DNA of 22,243 nucleotides. Source: a virus. The position numbers and the translations under genes were made by a program. Every line of letters starts with the position of its first letter. Position 1 is the first letter of the stretch. Below are positions 7,919-14,601 of the stretch, in pieces. The notes below the pieces were generated by a model. That model was not told the DNA's origin, did no database searches, and worked only from the letters and a program-made list of their open reading frames with translations. The stretch is from the IMG/VR virus record IMGVR_UViG_3300025860_000098, positions 1 to 22,243 of that record; one strand, given 5' to 3'.

Positions 7919-8293
7919 TTAAGCTTGGTAAGTAACGAGAACGGCGGACATTTCAAATGTGTCGAAAGCGTCCTTGTCGCGTGCAACAGTCACGTCCTTA
8001 ACAACGAGCGTCGAGGCTGTGCCGCTGCGGTCGTAGTCGTGTGTGAATGTCGTGCCCTCAGGTGGCAATACAGTGGTATCGGTTGCGCGTTGCAGCGTGT
8101 AACTGACTTCAATCTGATCGCTTCCGGCGCGAAGCTGGAAATCAGCACGGTCGCCATTTGCGTCGGTGCGGCTGATGATGCGGTTTTCTTTAGAAGCGCC
8201 AGAGCAGGCGTCAACGATGTAAGGAACGGCATTGATAGTAACTGACTCAAATCCTTGAGGCAGGTTAGTGGTGGATGAATAGGGTATAGACAT
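7919..8293 (-). CDS. Putative major tail tube protein
   Basis: 124 residues. It starts MSIPYSSTTNLPQGFESV and continues with a beta-rich body: ADFQLRAGSDQIEVSYTLQR, then TFTHDYDRSGTASTLVVKDV and a C-terminal strand FEMSAVLVTYQA. The gene lies after the neck/terminator genes and before the tape measure, where the tube protein is expected. It has its own dyad and a terminator two genes downstream, which suits a protein needed in many copies. It is shorter than most tube proteins, so a different small virion role remains possible. The leader is A/C-rich with no Shine-Dalgarno sequence. Confidence 0.65.
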   Translation of the reverse strand: MSIPYSSTTNLPQGFESVTINAVPYIVDACSGASKENRIISRTDANGDRADFQLRAGSDQIEVSYTLQRATDTTVLPPEGTTFTHDYDRSGTASTLVVKDVTVARDKDAFDTFEMSAVLVTYQA

Positions 8294-8321
8294 TGTAGTT
8301 TATGGTTGGCGGTTGGTCTGT

Positions 8322-8358
8322 GTATCCAAATTTATAATACAGGAAATGCGGATGGCAA
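8322..8358 (-). promoter_or_regulatory. GTAT-N11-ATAC dyad with promoter boxes upstream of the 8293 gene
   Basis: The dyad GTATTA-N7-GGATAC covers 8340-8322 on the minus strand. TTGCCA (8358-8353) and TATAAA (8336-8331) are 16 nt apart and form the best-looking -10 box of the set. Unlike the other copies, the ATG is about 30 nt further on, so this transcript would have a leader (ACAGACCAACCGCCAACC and on) without a Shine-Dalgarno sequence. Confidence 0.5.
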
Positions 8359-8835
8359 GACGGAAATTTGCCCATCGAAAGAAAGTGTTGTTTCGTCAAA
8401 CTCAGATTCCTGCGAGTGTGCGGTGCCGGCAGGTCTCAGAAACTCGAATTCGTAGTAATTCAAATAGCCCTCAAGTGCGGATCCTTTGGCCTGCGATATA
8501 CTGAGCCAAGTCCGCATCGCGGAAGTCAGTGCTTGGTGCCTTGATCGCAGCGGTGGTGTCACGTTGCCAGACTCGTCAAAGCGCGCTGTGCGGATTGTGA
8601 TCTCCAGCGAGCAAGCGTATTGGTCGTATTCTGGAGTAGCTGCGCCGCCCGGTGCCGGATTGTAGTGCCCCGTCACGGCGCCGAGTTCGAGCTTTGCGCC
8701 GATGTAATCGTCTGGCAGGATGTCAAACTCGATTGTCTGGTATAGCTCGACCTGGTTGTCGGCCAGCCATGACTTGAACGCCGCCTCGACGTTGCCTTCA
8801 AAATTGTATAGCTCGATTAAATTTGCAGCTGGCAT
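8332..8835 (-). CDS. Putative tail terminator/tail completion protein
   Basis: 167 residues from ATG 8835 (MPAANLIELYNFEGNVEAAF). It has the size and alpha/beta pattern of tail terminator proteins: an N-terminal helix, EFDILPDDYIGAKLELGAV, a strand EYDQYACSLEITIRTAR, then a helix RHQALTSAMRTWLSI and a final strand region. The location, between a gp10-like gene and the tail-tube candidate, agrees with this. The longer frame starting at TTG 8871 adds twelve residues encoded by a TTGACA box and the dyad, and is judged an artefact. The stop overlaps the dyad of the next gene. The function is inferred from position and length. Confidence 0.7.
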   Translation of the reverse strand: MPAANLIELYNFEGNVEAAFKSWLADNQVELYQTIEFDILPDDYIGAKLELGAVTGHYNPAPGGAATPEYDQYACSLEITIRTARFDESGNVTPPLRSRHQALTSAMRTWLSISQAKGSALEGYLNYYEFEFLRPAGTAHSQESEFDETTLSFDGQISVLPSAFPVL

Positions 8836-8838
8836 GTT

Positions 8839-8871
8839 GTATCCAATAAATGGATACCGCGCATTTGTCAA
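8839..8871 (-). promoter_or_regulatory. GTAT-N11-ATAC dyad and putative leaderless promoter for the 8835 gene
   Basis: Minus strand: TTGACA (8871-8866), 17-nt spacer, TATTGG (8848-8843), 7 nt, ATG 8835. The dyad GTATCC-N7-GGATAC (8857-8839) is perfect in both 6-nt arms. The TTGACA box overlaps the TGA stop of the upstream gene. This is the closest match to the element at 14497: both have a perfect TTGACA and the same TATTGGATAC core. Confidence 0.6.
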
Positions 8872-9713
8872 CGCACTTTAAGCCCTGCCTTTTTTGCGTT
8901 GTCTCGGAGTATGAACTTTAATCTGCGCTCCATTGCTTTGAGCCGTTCGACTTTAATAAATGTTAAATTGTTGTCTTTTACATGGTAGAGCGCGTCTGCG
9001 CTTGCTCTAAAGATTGCGCTCCACCCGCCGCCAATCTTCGCCATGCGCGCATTGCCCATGACTTTGTTGAGTTGCCGCTTTACCCACTTGGGCACGTTGC
9101 GACCCTGCTTTGGGTTCAGTTTCAGCATGGCTTTGGAGACTGACGCTTTTCCCTTGCCTAAATCTTTGATCAGATAGTCTTGCAACTGGTTGTAGATGTC
9201 TTGATTCACCCACATAACATTGCGATCTTTCCATCGCCCGATCTTAGTGTCTTTGCCGCCCTTTCTTCGTTGAAATGCCCGGCCTGTAACTTTGCTTTGC
9301 CTACTTCTGTGGAACCTTAAAGCTTCGCCAAAATTGCCGAGATTGAGATAGTCAATGTCAACGACGTATTGCTTGCCTTTTTTATTCCTGAGAACTTGTC
9401 GAATATTCGCGGTTTTTCCAGTCACGTCAAATATGTGTTCAATGTAACTTTGATCTCTGACTCGAAAATTCGTTGCCAAGTCTTTTCGTATCGATGTCAC
9501 GCCAGCCTCGTAATCTGCCATCTTGTTTGGTGCGACGTTTGCACCTTTCAAGCTATAGACTTTATACGGCGGCACGATTTTGGCAATATCGCGCAGCAGC
9601 AACGCGCCCTGCTCGCTAACAAACTCCTTCTCATCCACGCCGACGCGCTTCGCTAAGTCGCGGATCTTCTTTTGGAAGATAGCATCGTCCAGCGTGAATC
9701 CTTTTTTAGCCAT
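8868..9713 (-). CDS. Basic head-tail/minor tail protein (HK97 gp10 or lambda gpZ type)
   Basis: 281 residues, very rich in Lys and Arg. The N-terminus (MAKKGFTLDDAIFQKKIRDL, then EQGALLLRDIAKIVPPY at about 30-46) matches the opening of phage minor tail proteins of the gp10/gpZ type, with the usual helix followed by a PP turn. The C-terminal half is strongly basic (for example KLNPKQGRNVPKWVKRQL) and could touch DNA or an acidic tail surface. It overlaps the preceding gene by 8 nt and ends in the promoter of the next one. The role is inferred: joining or completing the tail. Confidence 0.7.
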   Translation of the reverse strand: MAKKGFTLDDAIFQKKIRDLAKRVGVDEKEFVSEQGALLLRDIAKIVPPYKVYSLKGANVAPNKMADYEAGVTSIRKDLATNFRVRDQSYIEHIFDVTGKTANIRQVLRNKKGKQYVVDIDYLNLGNFGEALRFHRSRQSKVTGRAFQRRKGGKDTKIGRWKDRNVMWVNQDIYNQLQDYLIKDLGKGKASVSKAMLKLNPKQGRNVPKWVKRQLNKVMGNARMAKIGGGWSAIFRASADALYHVKDNNLTFIKVERLKAMERRLKFILRDNAKKAGLKVR

Positions 9714-10026
9714 TGCGCTTGGTCTTATTTTTGGCGATCAGCTCGACGTTGCCGGTGCTGATCTTCACTTCAGTAATAAAGAAAGTCTCGCCGGTGGCAG
9801 TGCGCACGAACGTCTGAGCCTTATTCGGAATGATGTTGAGACTAGCCAGCGCAATGACCAGCGTGACCGTCGGCTGGTCATCCGTGCCAAACTCGTTCAT
9901 TTCCCATGAATTCGTTTGCTCATCGAATACTGCCTGCACGGTCTGGCCATTGATTGAAATAGGCTCGCCCATGATGCCTGTAGCCTCCTGAGTGGCGTTT
10001 GTAATGAAGTCAGTAAACTGTGTCAT
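9706..10026 (-). CDS. Small head-tail connector-region protein
   Basis: 106 residues from ATG 10026 (MTQFTDFITNATQEATGIMG). It contains EPISINGQTVQAVFDEQTNSWE, then PTVTLVIALASLNIIPNKAQTFV and ETFFITEVKISTGNVELIAK, a beta-strand pattern seen in small head completion or stopper-like proteins (lambda gpFII region, similar size). A longer frame from GTG 10110 would start inside the terminator stem and be read through the promoter, so it is rejected. Translation is linked to the next gene by an 8-nt overlap. The function is inferred from position and secondary-structure pattern. Confidence 0.7.
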   Translation of the reverse strand: MTQFTDFITNATQEATGIMGEPISINGQTVQAVFDEQTNSWEMNEFGTDDQPTVTLVIALASLNIIPNKAQTFVRTATGETFFITEVKISTGNVELIAKNKTKRNG

Positions 10027-10029
10027 GCT

Positions 10030-10062
10030 GTATTGAATAAGCCGATACAGCGCAAATGGCAA
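10030..10062 (-). promoter_or_regulatory. GTAT-N11-ATAC dyad and putative leaderless promoter for the 10026 gene
   Basis: Minus strand: TTGCCA (10062-10057), 17-nt spacer, TATTCA (10039-10034), 7 nt, ATG 10026. The dyad is GTATCG-N7-CAATAC (10048-10030), with one mismatch between arms. It lies a few bases after an intrinsic terminator, so it appears to start a new transcript for the neck genes. Confidence 0.55.
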
Positions 10063-10067
10063 GACGT

Positions 10068-10101
10068 AAAAAAGCCGCCCACCCTTTCGAGTAGACGGCT
10101 T
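10068..10101 (-). terminator. Intrinsic terminator with GAAA loop
   Basis: Minus strand hairpin with 13-bp arms (10101-10089 and 10084-10072, some G-U pairs) closed by a GAAA tetraloop and followed by six T residues. It lies just after the stop of the 10373 gene. It should stop transcription coming from the capsid side. Confidence 0.8.
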
Positions 10102-10124
10102 TCTTTTCACTTATGATCCCACAA

Positions 10125-10373
10125 TCAGACAGATTTTGGTTTGCGGCCGCGCTTCTTTGGCGCCTCTTCGATGGCCTCGGCAGACTCAACTGTCAGACGT
10201 TTCGCCTTATAAGTTTTGCGCTTTTCAAGCTGCCCTTTGCGGATGTAAACTACGTCGCCCGGCTCCTCGCAGTCCAAGTAAGCTTGTAGGCAGGCTGTTG
10301 CGTCGCTGCCATATGCAAGGCAGGTTTCTTTACCGTCGATGTCGCGGTGGATTGTTACGGATGGTATATACAT
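10125..10373 (-). CDS. Small protein with AT-hook-like basic tail
   Basis: 82 residues. The body (MYIPSVTIHRDIDGKETCLA...YLDCEEPGDVVYIRKGQ) is beta-like. The C-terminus EEAPKKRGRKPKSV has the RGRKP form of an AT-hook, which in known proteins binds the minor groove of AT-rich DNA. Such tails are common in small phage proteins and can also simply neutralise charge. It is the single gene between the capsid terminator-like hairpin and the terminator at 10068-10101. The function is unknown; a head-associated or DNA-contacting role is a guess from location. No Shine-Dalgarno sequence lies in front of the ATG. Confidence 0.65.
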   Translation of the reverse strand: MYIPSVTIHRDIDGKETCLAYGSDATACLQAYLDCEEPGDVVYIRKGQLEKRKTYKAKRLTVESAEAIEEAPKKRGRKPKSV

Positions 10374-10390
10374 AGTTTTTAGAAAGTTAA

Positions 10391-10418
10391 GAGAGCCGCC
10401 GCATAGACGACGGCTCTC
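10391..10418 (-). terminator. Terminator-like hairpin after the capsid gene
   Basis: Minus strand hairpin with 11-bp arms (10418-10408 and 10401-10391, one G-U pair) and loop TCTATG. What follows is TTAACTTTCT, a broken T-tract, so termination may be partial; the hairpin could also protect the 3' end of the capsid message. Confidence 0.5.
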
Positions 10419-10432
10419 AATTTAGGGGCAGG

Positions 10433-11320
10433 TTAAGCAGATGGAACGCGAACGCCGAAGTCTTGACCCTTGGCAACGCCATAGAGCAGACCGACAGAGT
10501 ATTTCAACTCGCCAGCGTTTTTGTCATACCAGCGGCGCCATTGAATAGGCAGACCGAGACCTGGGATTTCGATGTCAACGAGTTCGCCGCCGTTTTCGAC
10601 GAAGCCCTCGGAGTCAACGCGGCGACCTGCGAACAGGAGCGAGCTGCGATGGAATGCGAATGCTGCGAGATCCTCGCCGTTTGCATCGCATTGGTCAGAT
10701 TCGTAAACGTCAAACTTGTTGACGCGAGGAACCATGCCTTCAGCCTTCATGTCGCTTTGGCCAGGGAACTCAGCAGAGTTCAGGCTTTTAAGCAGCGAGC
10801 CGTAGTAGGTAGGGTTCATCCAGACCGAGCGGCCAGTGCGAGGTGCCTTCTTCGTTTCGGTCAGAGTCTGGCCGAGGTCGATGAGATCATCGCGGTCGAA
10901 GTTGGCAGCTGTGATGGCGCTGGTTGCAGTTGCGAAGTTAGCAGCTGTGATCAAGTTCCAGATGTCACCAAAGATCTTGTCGCCGAGAGCATTCAGAGAA
11001 GGCTCAACGAAAAGGTCATTCAGGCGAACCGAAGACTTGGAGCGCTCAACGTCCTTGAATCCATAAACGAATCCGTAGAAAGTATCGAGCGTGATGGTTG
11101 CAGCAGTCATCGCAGTATTTTGCGAAGTGTAACCACTTGAGAGATCGACAGCAGTCGGTTTGGTAGGGTAGCGTGTAGTAACGCTAGCGCCCTCGGAGCC
11201 TACATCAGACGAAAAGTCTGTGACAAGCGCAGAAAGCGGTTGGAGCATGGATGTGAGCGCAGGAAGGGATTCCTCCGCGATTTGTGCCAGATTGACTCCG
11301 GCGATGGTGTTGGTAGCCAT
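10433..11320 (-). CDS. Major capsid protein
   Basis: 295 residues. The order portal, protease, this gene, neck genes fits the major head protein, and the sequence agrees: an N-terminal helix region (IAEESLPALTSMLQPLSAL), VTTRYPTKP, a long DLFVEPSLNALGDKIFGDIW helix at about 103-122, GRSVWMNPTYYGSLLKSL and a conserved C-terminal GLGLPIQWRRWYDKNAGELK. These are features of HK97-fold coat proteins of about 300 residues (P22/P2-like small coats). The leader is A/C-rich (AACCTCCAACCCATAAAAA) with no Shine-Dalgarno sequence, despite expected high expression. A strong hairpin follows the stop. Confidence 0.85.
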   Translation of the reverse strand: MATNTIAGVNLAQIAEESLPALTSMLQPLSALVTDFSSDVGSEGASVTTRYPTKPTAVDLSSGYTSQNTAMTAATITLDTFYGFVYGFKDVERSKSSVRLNDLFVEPSLNALGDKIFGDIWNLITAANFATATSAITAANFDRDDLIDLGQTLTETKKAPRTGRSVWMNPTYYGSLLKSLNSAEFPGQSDMKAEGMVPRVNKFDVYESDQCDANGEDLAAFAFHRSSLLFAGRRVDSEGFVENGGELVDIEIPGLGLPIQWRRWYDKNAGELKYSVGLLYGVAKGQDFGVRVPSA

Positions 11321-11341
11321 TGTTTTTTTATGGGTTGGAGG

Positions 11342-12364
11342 TTAAAGGTTCTCTAGCAGATGCTTGTTGGCTTGGTGCCAAGCGTGCTTTTCAGATGGAT
11401 GCTGGTCATTGTAAGCTTTCCAGTATTCGCTCTGATTTGCGAATTGCTTGACGCTTTCGTCGCCGGCTGCTTCTTCGATAGCTTCCTGCGTTTGCAGTGC
11501 CATGAGTTCAGCGGCCTTGGCTGCGACAGCTTGAGCGGTTGCAGTTTCAGCGTTTTCAATTTCGGCTTTATGTTCTGTATTCATTTCTTCGATACGAGCA
11601 TTAAGCAGATCGCGCTCAGTTTGCAAGGCAGAAATGCTCTCGGCATTTTTTGCAAGCTGATCGTTTGCACTGGTAAGCTCCGAGTTGATAATTTCAATTT
11701 CACCGGCGAGCTTTGCAGTTGCGCTGGCAATCATCTTTTCAACTGGCAGCGTGACGCTGGCCTTGGCTGCGATTGCTGCCATGTCTGCGACAGATGCAGC
11801 CATTGCAAGCTTGCCGTCGATGCGGTCGATGAAGTCAGCTGCAAGTGCTTCCTCGGCGGTGAACCATGTGGTCGCGTCCATGAGAGCAGTCAATTCCTCG
11901 GCATCGTATCCGCTGCGAGAATACGCATTGATGATCGACGCCTTCATCTTGTCCATGAGATCCGCATCCTTGCGCAGCTGCTCGCTGTCGCCGATGGATA
12001 CAGTCCAAGGGTTGTGAATCATAAGCAACGCGTTTTCAGCCATGACGATTTCGTCGCCGGCCATAGCGATGACGGATGCCATGCTTGCTGCCATGCCATC
12101 GATGTAAACTGTGACGTTTGCCGGATGGCGCTTGATGGCGTTGTAAATTACATTGCCTTCGATGATGGATCCGCCTGGTGAGCTGATCCGCAGATCGATG
12201 TTAGAGACTTCGCCGAGCGATTCGAGCGACGCGATGAAGTCGTTTGCGGTAACGCCCCATCCTCCGATCTCATCATAAATCGAGATTTCGGCGCTGCCAG
12301 TCGCATTGCCTTCGGAGTCTTTGGCGATTTCCATTGCATACCAGTTATTGGTTTCGGTTTTCAT
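11342..12364 (-). CDS. Head maturation protease, ClpP/S49-like, with coiled-coil scaffold-type C-terminus
   Basis: 340 residues from ATG 12364 (MKTETNNWYAMEIAKDSEGN). Residues 25-190 are a ClpP-like fold: EISIYDEIGGWGV, oxyanion segment RISSPGGS (59-66), catalytic Ser94 in DGMAASMAS, His117 in MIHNPW. Residues about 205-300 form a long coiled coil (ALQTERDLLNARIEEMNTEH), and the end is a scaffold-like tail. In lambda-type phages the protease and scaffold share one gene, with the scaffold made from an internal start; Met211 (nt 11734) or Met261 (nt 11584) could serve here. Inferred role: processing of head proteins and core of the prohead. It overlaps the portal end by 20 nt. The frame extends to ATG 12481, but homology of the fold begins near residue 1 of the start chosen here. 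Confidence 0.85.
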   Translation of the reverse strand: MKTETNNWYAMEIAKDSEGNATGSAEISIYDEIGGWGVTANDFIASLESLGEVSNIDLRISSPGGSIIEGNVIYNAIKRHPANVTVYIDGMAASMASVIAMAGDEIVMAENALLMIHNPWTVSIGDSEQLRKDADLMDKMKASIINAYSRSGYDAEELTALMDATTWFTAEEALAADFIDRIDGKLAMAASVADMAAIAAKASVTLPVEKMIASATAKLAGEIEIINSELTSANDQLAKNAESISALQTERDLLNARIEEMNTEHKAEIENAETATAQAVAAKAAELMALQTQEAIEEAAGDESVKQFANQSEYWKAYNDQHPSEKHAWHQANKHLLENL

Positions 12365-14144
12365 TGTTAGTATTGGGTTGGTTTTCTTCTTCGTCGTCAT
12401 CGTCCTCCGATTCGACTTGTTGTATTTCAGCAGATACTTGCTCTCCTGACTGTAAAGTAATTGGACGTCTGAATCCTCCATCGTCGATCCATGCTTTTTT
12501 CACTGCATCCGAAACAGGAGGCAATCCAGATTCTGATCTGAATGCGTCCTCATCATCTGCTTGAGGTGTAATACTTCCAGCACGAACGCCTACGCCGTAA
12601 GAATCAAACTTGGCCTTTAGGTTTTCAAATTGTAATAGTTGCTTTTTATGCTCCAATTCTTCTTCGCTTACTTGCTCGGCACCTTGCTGATCTCCAGGCT
12701 TGGTTAAAATTCCGAGTTGCGACTCATCGATGCCATATTCGGCAGCGATGTCTTGGCGCATCTTCGCATTTGCAGCGAGCTTGTGCAGGATGTCGCTGTA
12801 GTTCATGCCACGCGCCTCGACAATTGCATCCTCGGTGATTAGGCCAGCGCGCAAATCTTCGATTTCGGCCTTGCGCATCCGCCCTTCGTCCACAGTGAAC
12901 TGTGCTGGCTTTGTGAACGTGACTCGATACCAGTCCTCGGGTAGCGTGTAAACGCCCTGCTTTGCACGCTTGGCGATGATGTAAAGCGCCGCGCGTTGCA
13001 TTGCCATGTGTAGCACTTCGCAGCGCGTAGCGATCGATTTGTTGACGTCTGCCGCAAATCCGCGAACGCCAGCACCGCCGACCTTGGAACTGTCCAGCAT
13101 CTCACGGCGCCAGCCCATCGCATAAAATGCGGAGCTTTCCACCAGATGCGTAAAGTTGAGCCACTGATCAGATGGCCGCGCCGAGCTATGCGCTGTCAGG
13201 GATCCGCCGTTTTTGATGTAGCGAATCAGCCCCGAGTCCATGAGCTGCGTCTGTAAGCGCCCGTCGCTGCCCGGCATCGGATTGACAACTGAGTTGCCCA
13301 TATCCATGCGACCAGATTCGTTTGACTCGATCAGCGCCAAAGCAGAGTTTACTTTCTGTGATACCTTTTCGGCGTCGCGCGTCTCGGCCAGATCATACCA
13401 GTCGAGAATCGCAGCGGCGACAGTTGGCTGGCCTCGGCACTGCGAGAACCATTTGAAATCGTTTACGTGGATGACGCCATTTGCAGGCACGTCCTGGTAG
13501 CCGCGCTTCATAGAGTCATCAGCCACGCGATAAGCGATTGGCTCCATGTAGTCATTGACAATCACGCCATTAAAGATGCGGCGCCCTGCATAGGTGCCCT
13601 CCTGAATGACAGTCTCGCCATTCATATTGACCGAGCTAATTCGGTGCGCTTCCAAGAATTGCAGCTTCGGAAATCCAGTCTCTTTATTTTCTGACAGGAT
13701 GATAAAATAGTCGCCGTCCACGTCGAGCGTCTTGGATCCGATCCATGCTGACTTGCGAAATGAAAAGCCATTGCCCCGAGTATCGAGCAGACGGTCGATC
13801 TGTTCAAAGTCCTTCTCGACGGCTTCAACGAACGCCTTGTCTTTACTCAGTGATTGCAAGCGCCATGCGTTGCCGTAAACGTAGTTGGCCTTTTGATCGA
13901 CCGCGCCCGATACAGTTGAAAATGCTTGATAGATGTAGCGCGAATCGCCCAGCATCATGCGCTGGCGGTGATCGATCATGATCTCGGCGATGTCTTTTGC
14001 CAGCTTTGCACGCCCGAATCGGCGCTGGTCGTCCGCGCCGCCCGGGTAGAATTCATTCGTGCCGCCGCGCCCCCAGAATGAGACGATGCCGGATTTCAGC
14101 TTGTTGCCGACTCGCGGCAGTAATTTGATAGGTGATACAGCCAT
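12345..14144 (-). CDS. Portal protein, lambda-type
   Basis: 599 residues. The N-terminal third has RYIYQAFSTVSGAVDQKANYVYG and the QIDRLLDTRGNGFSFRKSAW region of lambda gpB-like portals. NGVIHVNDFKWFSQCRGQP (about 222-240, quoted in part) matches the conserved segment before the stem. The C-terminal part has KPAQFTVDEGRMRKAEIEDL and a long glutamate/asparagine-rich end. The protein forms the dodecameric DNA entry ring at one head vertex. Its ATG shares one base with the stop of the preceding gene (TAATG). The last 20 nt overlap the protease start. No internal disruption is seen. Confidence 0.9.
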   Translation of the reverse strand: MAVSPIKLLPRVGNKLKSGIVSFWGRGGTNEFYPGGADDQRRFGRAKLAKDIAEIMIDHRQRMMLGDSRYIYQAFSTVSGAVDQKANYVYGNAWRLQSLSKDKAFVEAVEKDFEQIDRLLDTRGNGFSFRKSAWIGSKTLDVDGDYFIILSENKETGFPKLQFLEAHRISSVNMNGETVIQEGTYAGRRIFNGVIVNDYMEPIAYRVADDSMKRGYQDVPANGVIHVNDFKWFSQCRGQPTVAAAILDWYDLAETRDAEKVSQKVNSALALIESNESGRMDMGNSVVNPMPGSDGRLQTQLMDSGLIRYIKNGGSLTAHSSARPSDQWLNFTHLVESSAFYAMGWRREMLDSSKVGGAGVRGFAADVNKSIATRCEVLHMAMQRAALYIIAKRAKQGVYTLPEDWYRVTFTKPAQFTVDEGRMRKAEIEDLRAGLITEDAIVEARGMNYSDILHKLAANAKMRQDIAAEYGIDESQLGILTKPGDQQGAEQVSEEELEHKKQLLQFENLKAKFDSYGVGVRAGSITPQADDEDAFRSESGLPPVSDAVKKAWIDDGGFRRPITLQSGEQVSAEIQQVESEDDDDEEENQPNTNNENRNQ

Positions 14145-14497
14145 TAGAAACGCCCTCCGGCGGATTGTGCGAAGCGAGCCTTGGCGACATTTGTCACTTG
14201 ATCGTCAGCATCGACAACATAGGCATTCAGCTCGGCATCAGTCATTTGCCCGCCGCTTGCGCCGCCGGTTGTGAGTATTTTGTAAAGACCGCGCAGAGTC
14301 TCAATGAAATCAGAATTTGACCAGTTCGGCGGTAGCTCGTAACTGAACTGTTTGCCAGCCACGTTTGCCGATACGATGCGAGCGCCACCGCGTGATTGCG
14401 TATCGTATTCGCCCAGTGCCAGCGTCTCAATGAGAGCAAGCGCAGCCGCTGCGTCCTTTCCAGACTTGATCCAAATGACAAAAAGTAATGCTCGCAT
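14144..14497 (-). CDS. Small head protein in the gpW position
   Basis: 117 residues from ATG 14497 (MRALLFVIWIKSGKDAAAAL). It lies between the terminase and portal genes, where lambda has gpW. The stretch RIVSANVAGKQFSYELPPNW followed by FIETLRGLYKIL recalls gpW's pattern of a short beta pair and then a helix, but the protein is longer than gpW (68 residues). It may be a head-tail joining protein; confidence in that is low. A longer frame from TTG 14551 would begin inside the terminator T-tract and run through the promoter, so ATG 14497 is preferred. It overlaps the portal by one base. Confidence 0.65.
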   Translation of the reverse strand: MRALLFVIWIKSGKDAAAALALIETLALGEYDTQSRGGARIVSANVAGKQFSYELPPNWSNSDFIETLRGLYKILTTGGASGGQMTDAELNAYVVDADDQVTNVAKARFAQSAGGRF

Positions 14498-14500
14498 AAC

Positions 14501-14533
14501 GTATCCAATAAGCGGATACGGTTGCGCTGTCAA
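14501..14533 (-). promoter_or_regulatory. GTAT-N11-ATAC dyad and putative leaderless promoter for the portal/capsid block
   Basis: Minus strand: TTGACA (14533-14528), 17-nt spacer, TATTGG (14510-14505), 7 nt, ATG 14497. The dyad GTATCC-N7-GGATAC (14519-14501) has perfect 6-nt arms. It lies about 20 nt after an intrinsic terminator and is the only promoter candidate in front of the portal, protease and capsid genes, so it should be a main late promoter. Confidence 0.6.
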
Positions 14534-14550
14534 TTCGCTTTTTAAATCCA

Positions 14551-14580
14551 AAAAAGCCGCTCCCTTTTAAGGAGCGGCTT
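14551..14580 (-). terminator. Intrinsic terminator between terminase and portal blocks
   Basis: Minus strand: a perfect 10-bp GC-rich hairpin (14580-14571 with 14563-14554, 7-nt loop) is followed by a run of six T residues ending with GG. It lies 21 nt after the stop of the 14829 gene. On the plus strand the following bases (gttttgcgg) make a weaker case, so it mainly serves the minus strand. Confidence 0.85.
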
Positions 14581-14601
14581 GTTTTGCGGTCTGCTTATTA
14601 C

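Noticed and set aside
11360-12181. Long plus-strand frame of 273 codons opposite the protease
   Set aside because: The minus strand has the catalytic ClpP-like motifs; the plus frame is cysteine- and histidine-rich without any recognisable domain and is a codon-bias shadow.
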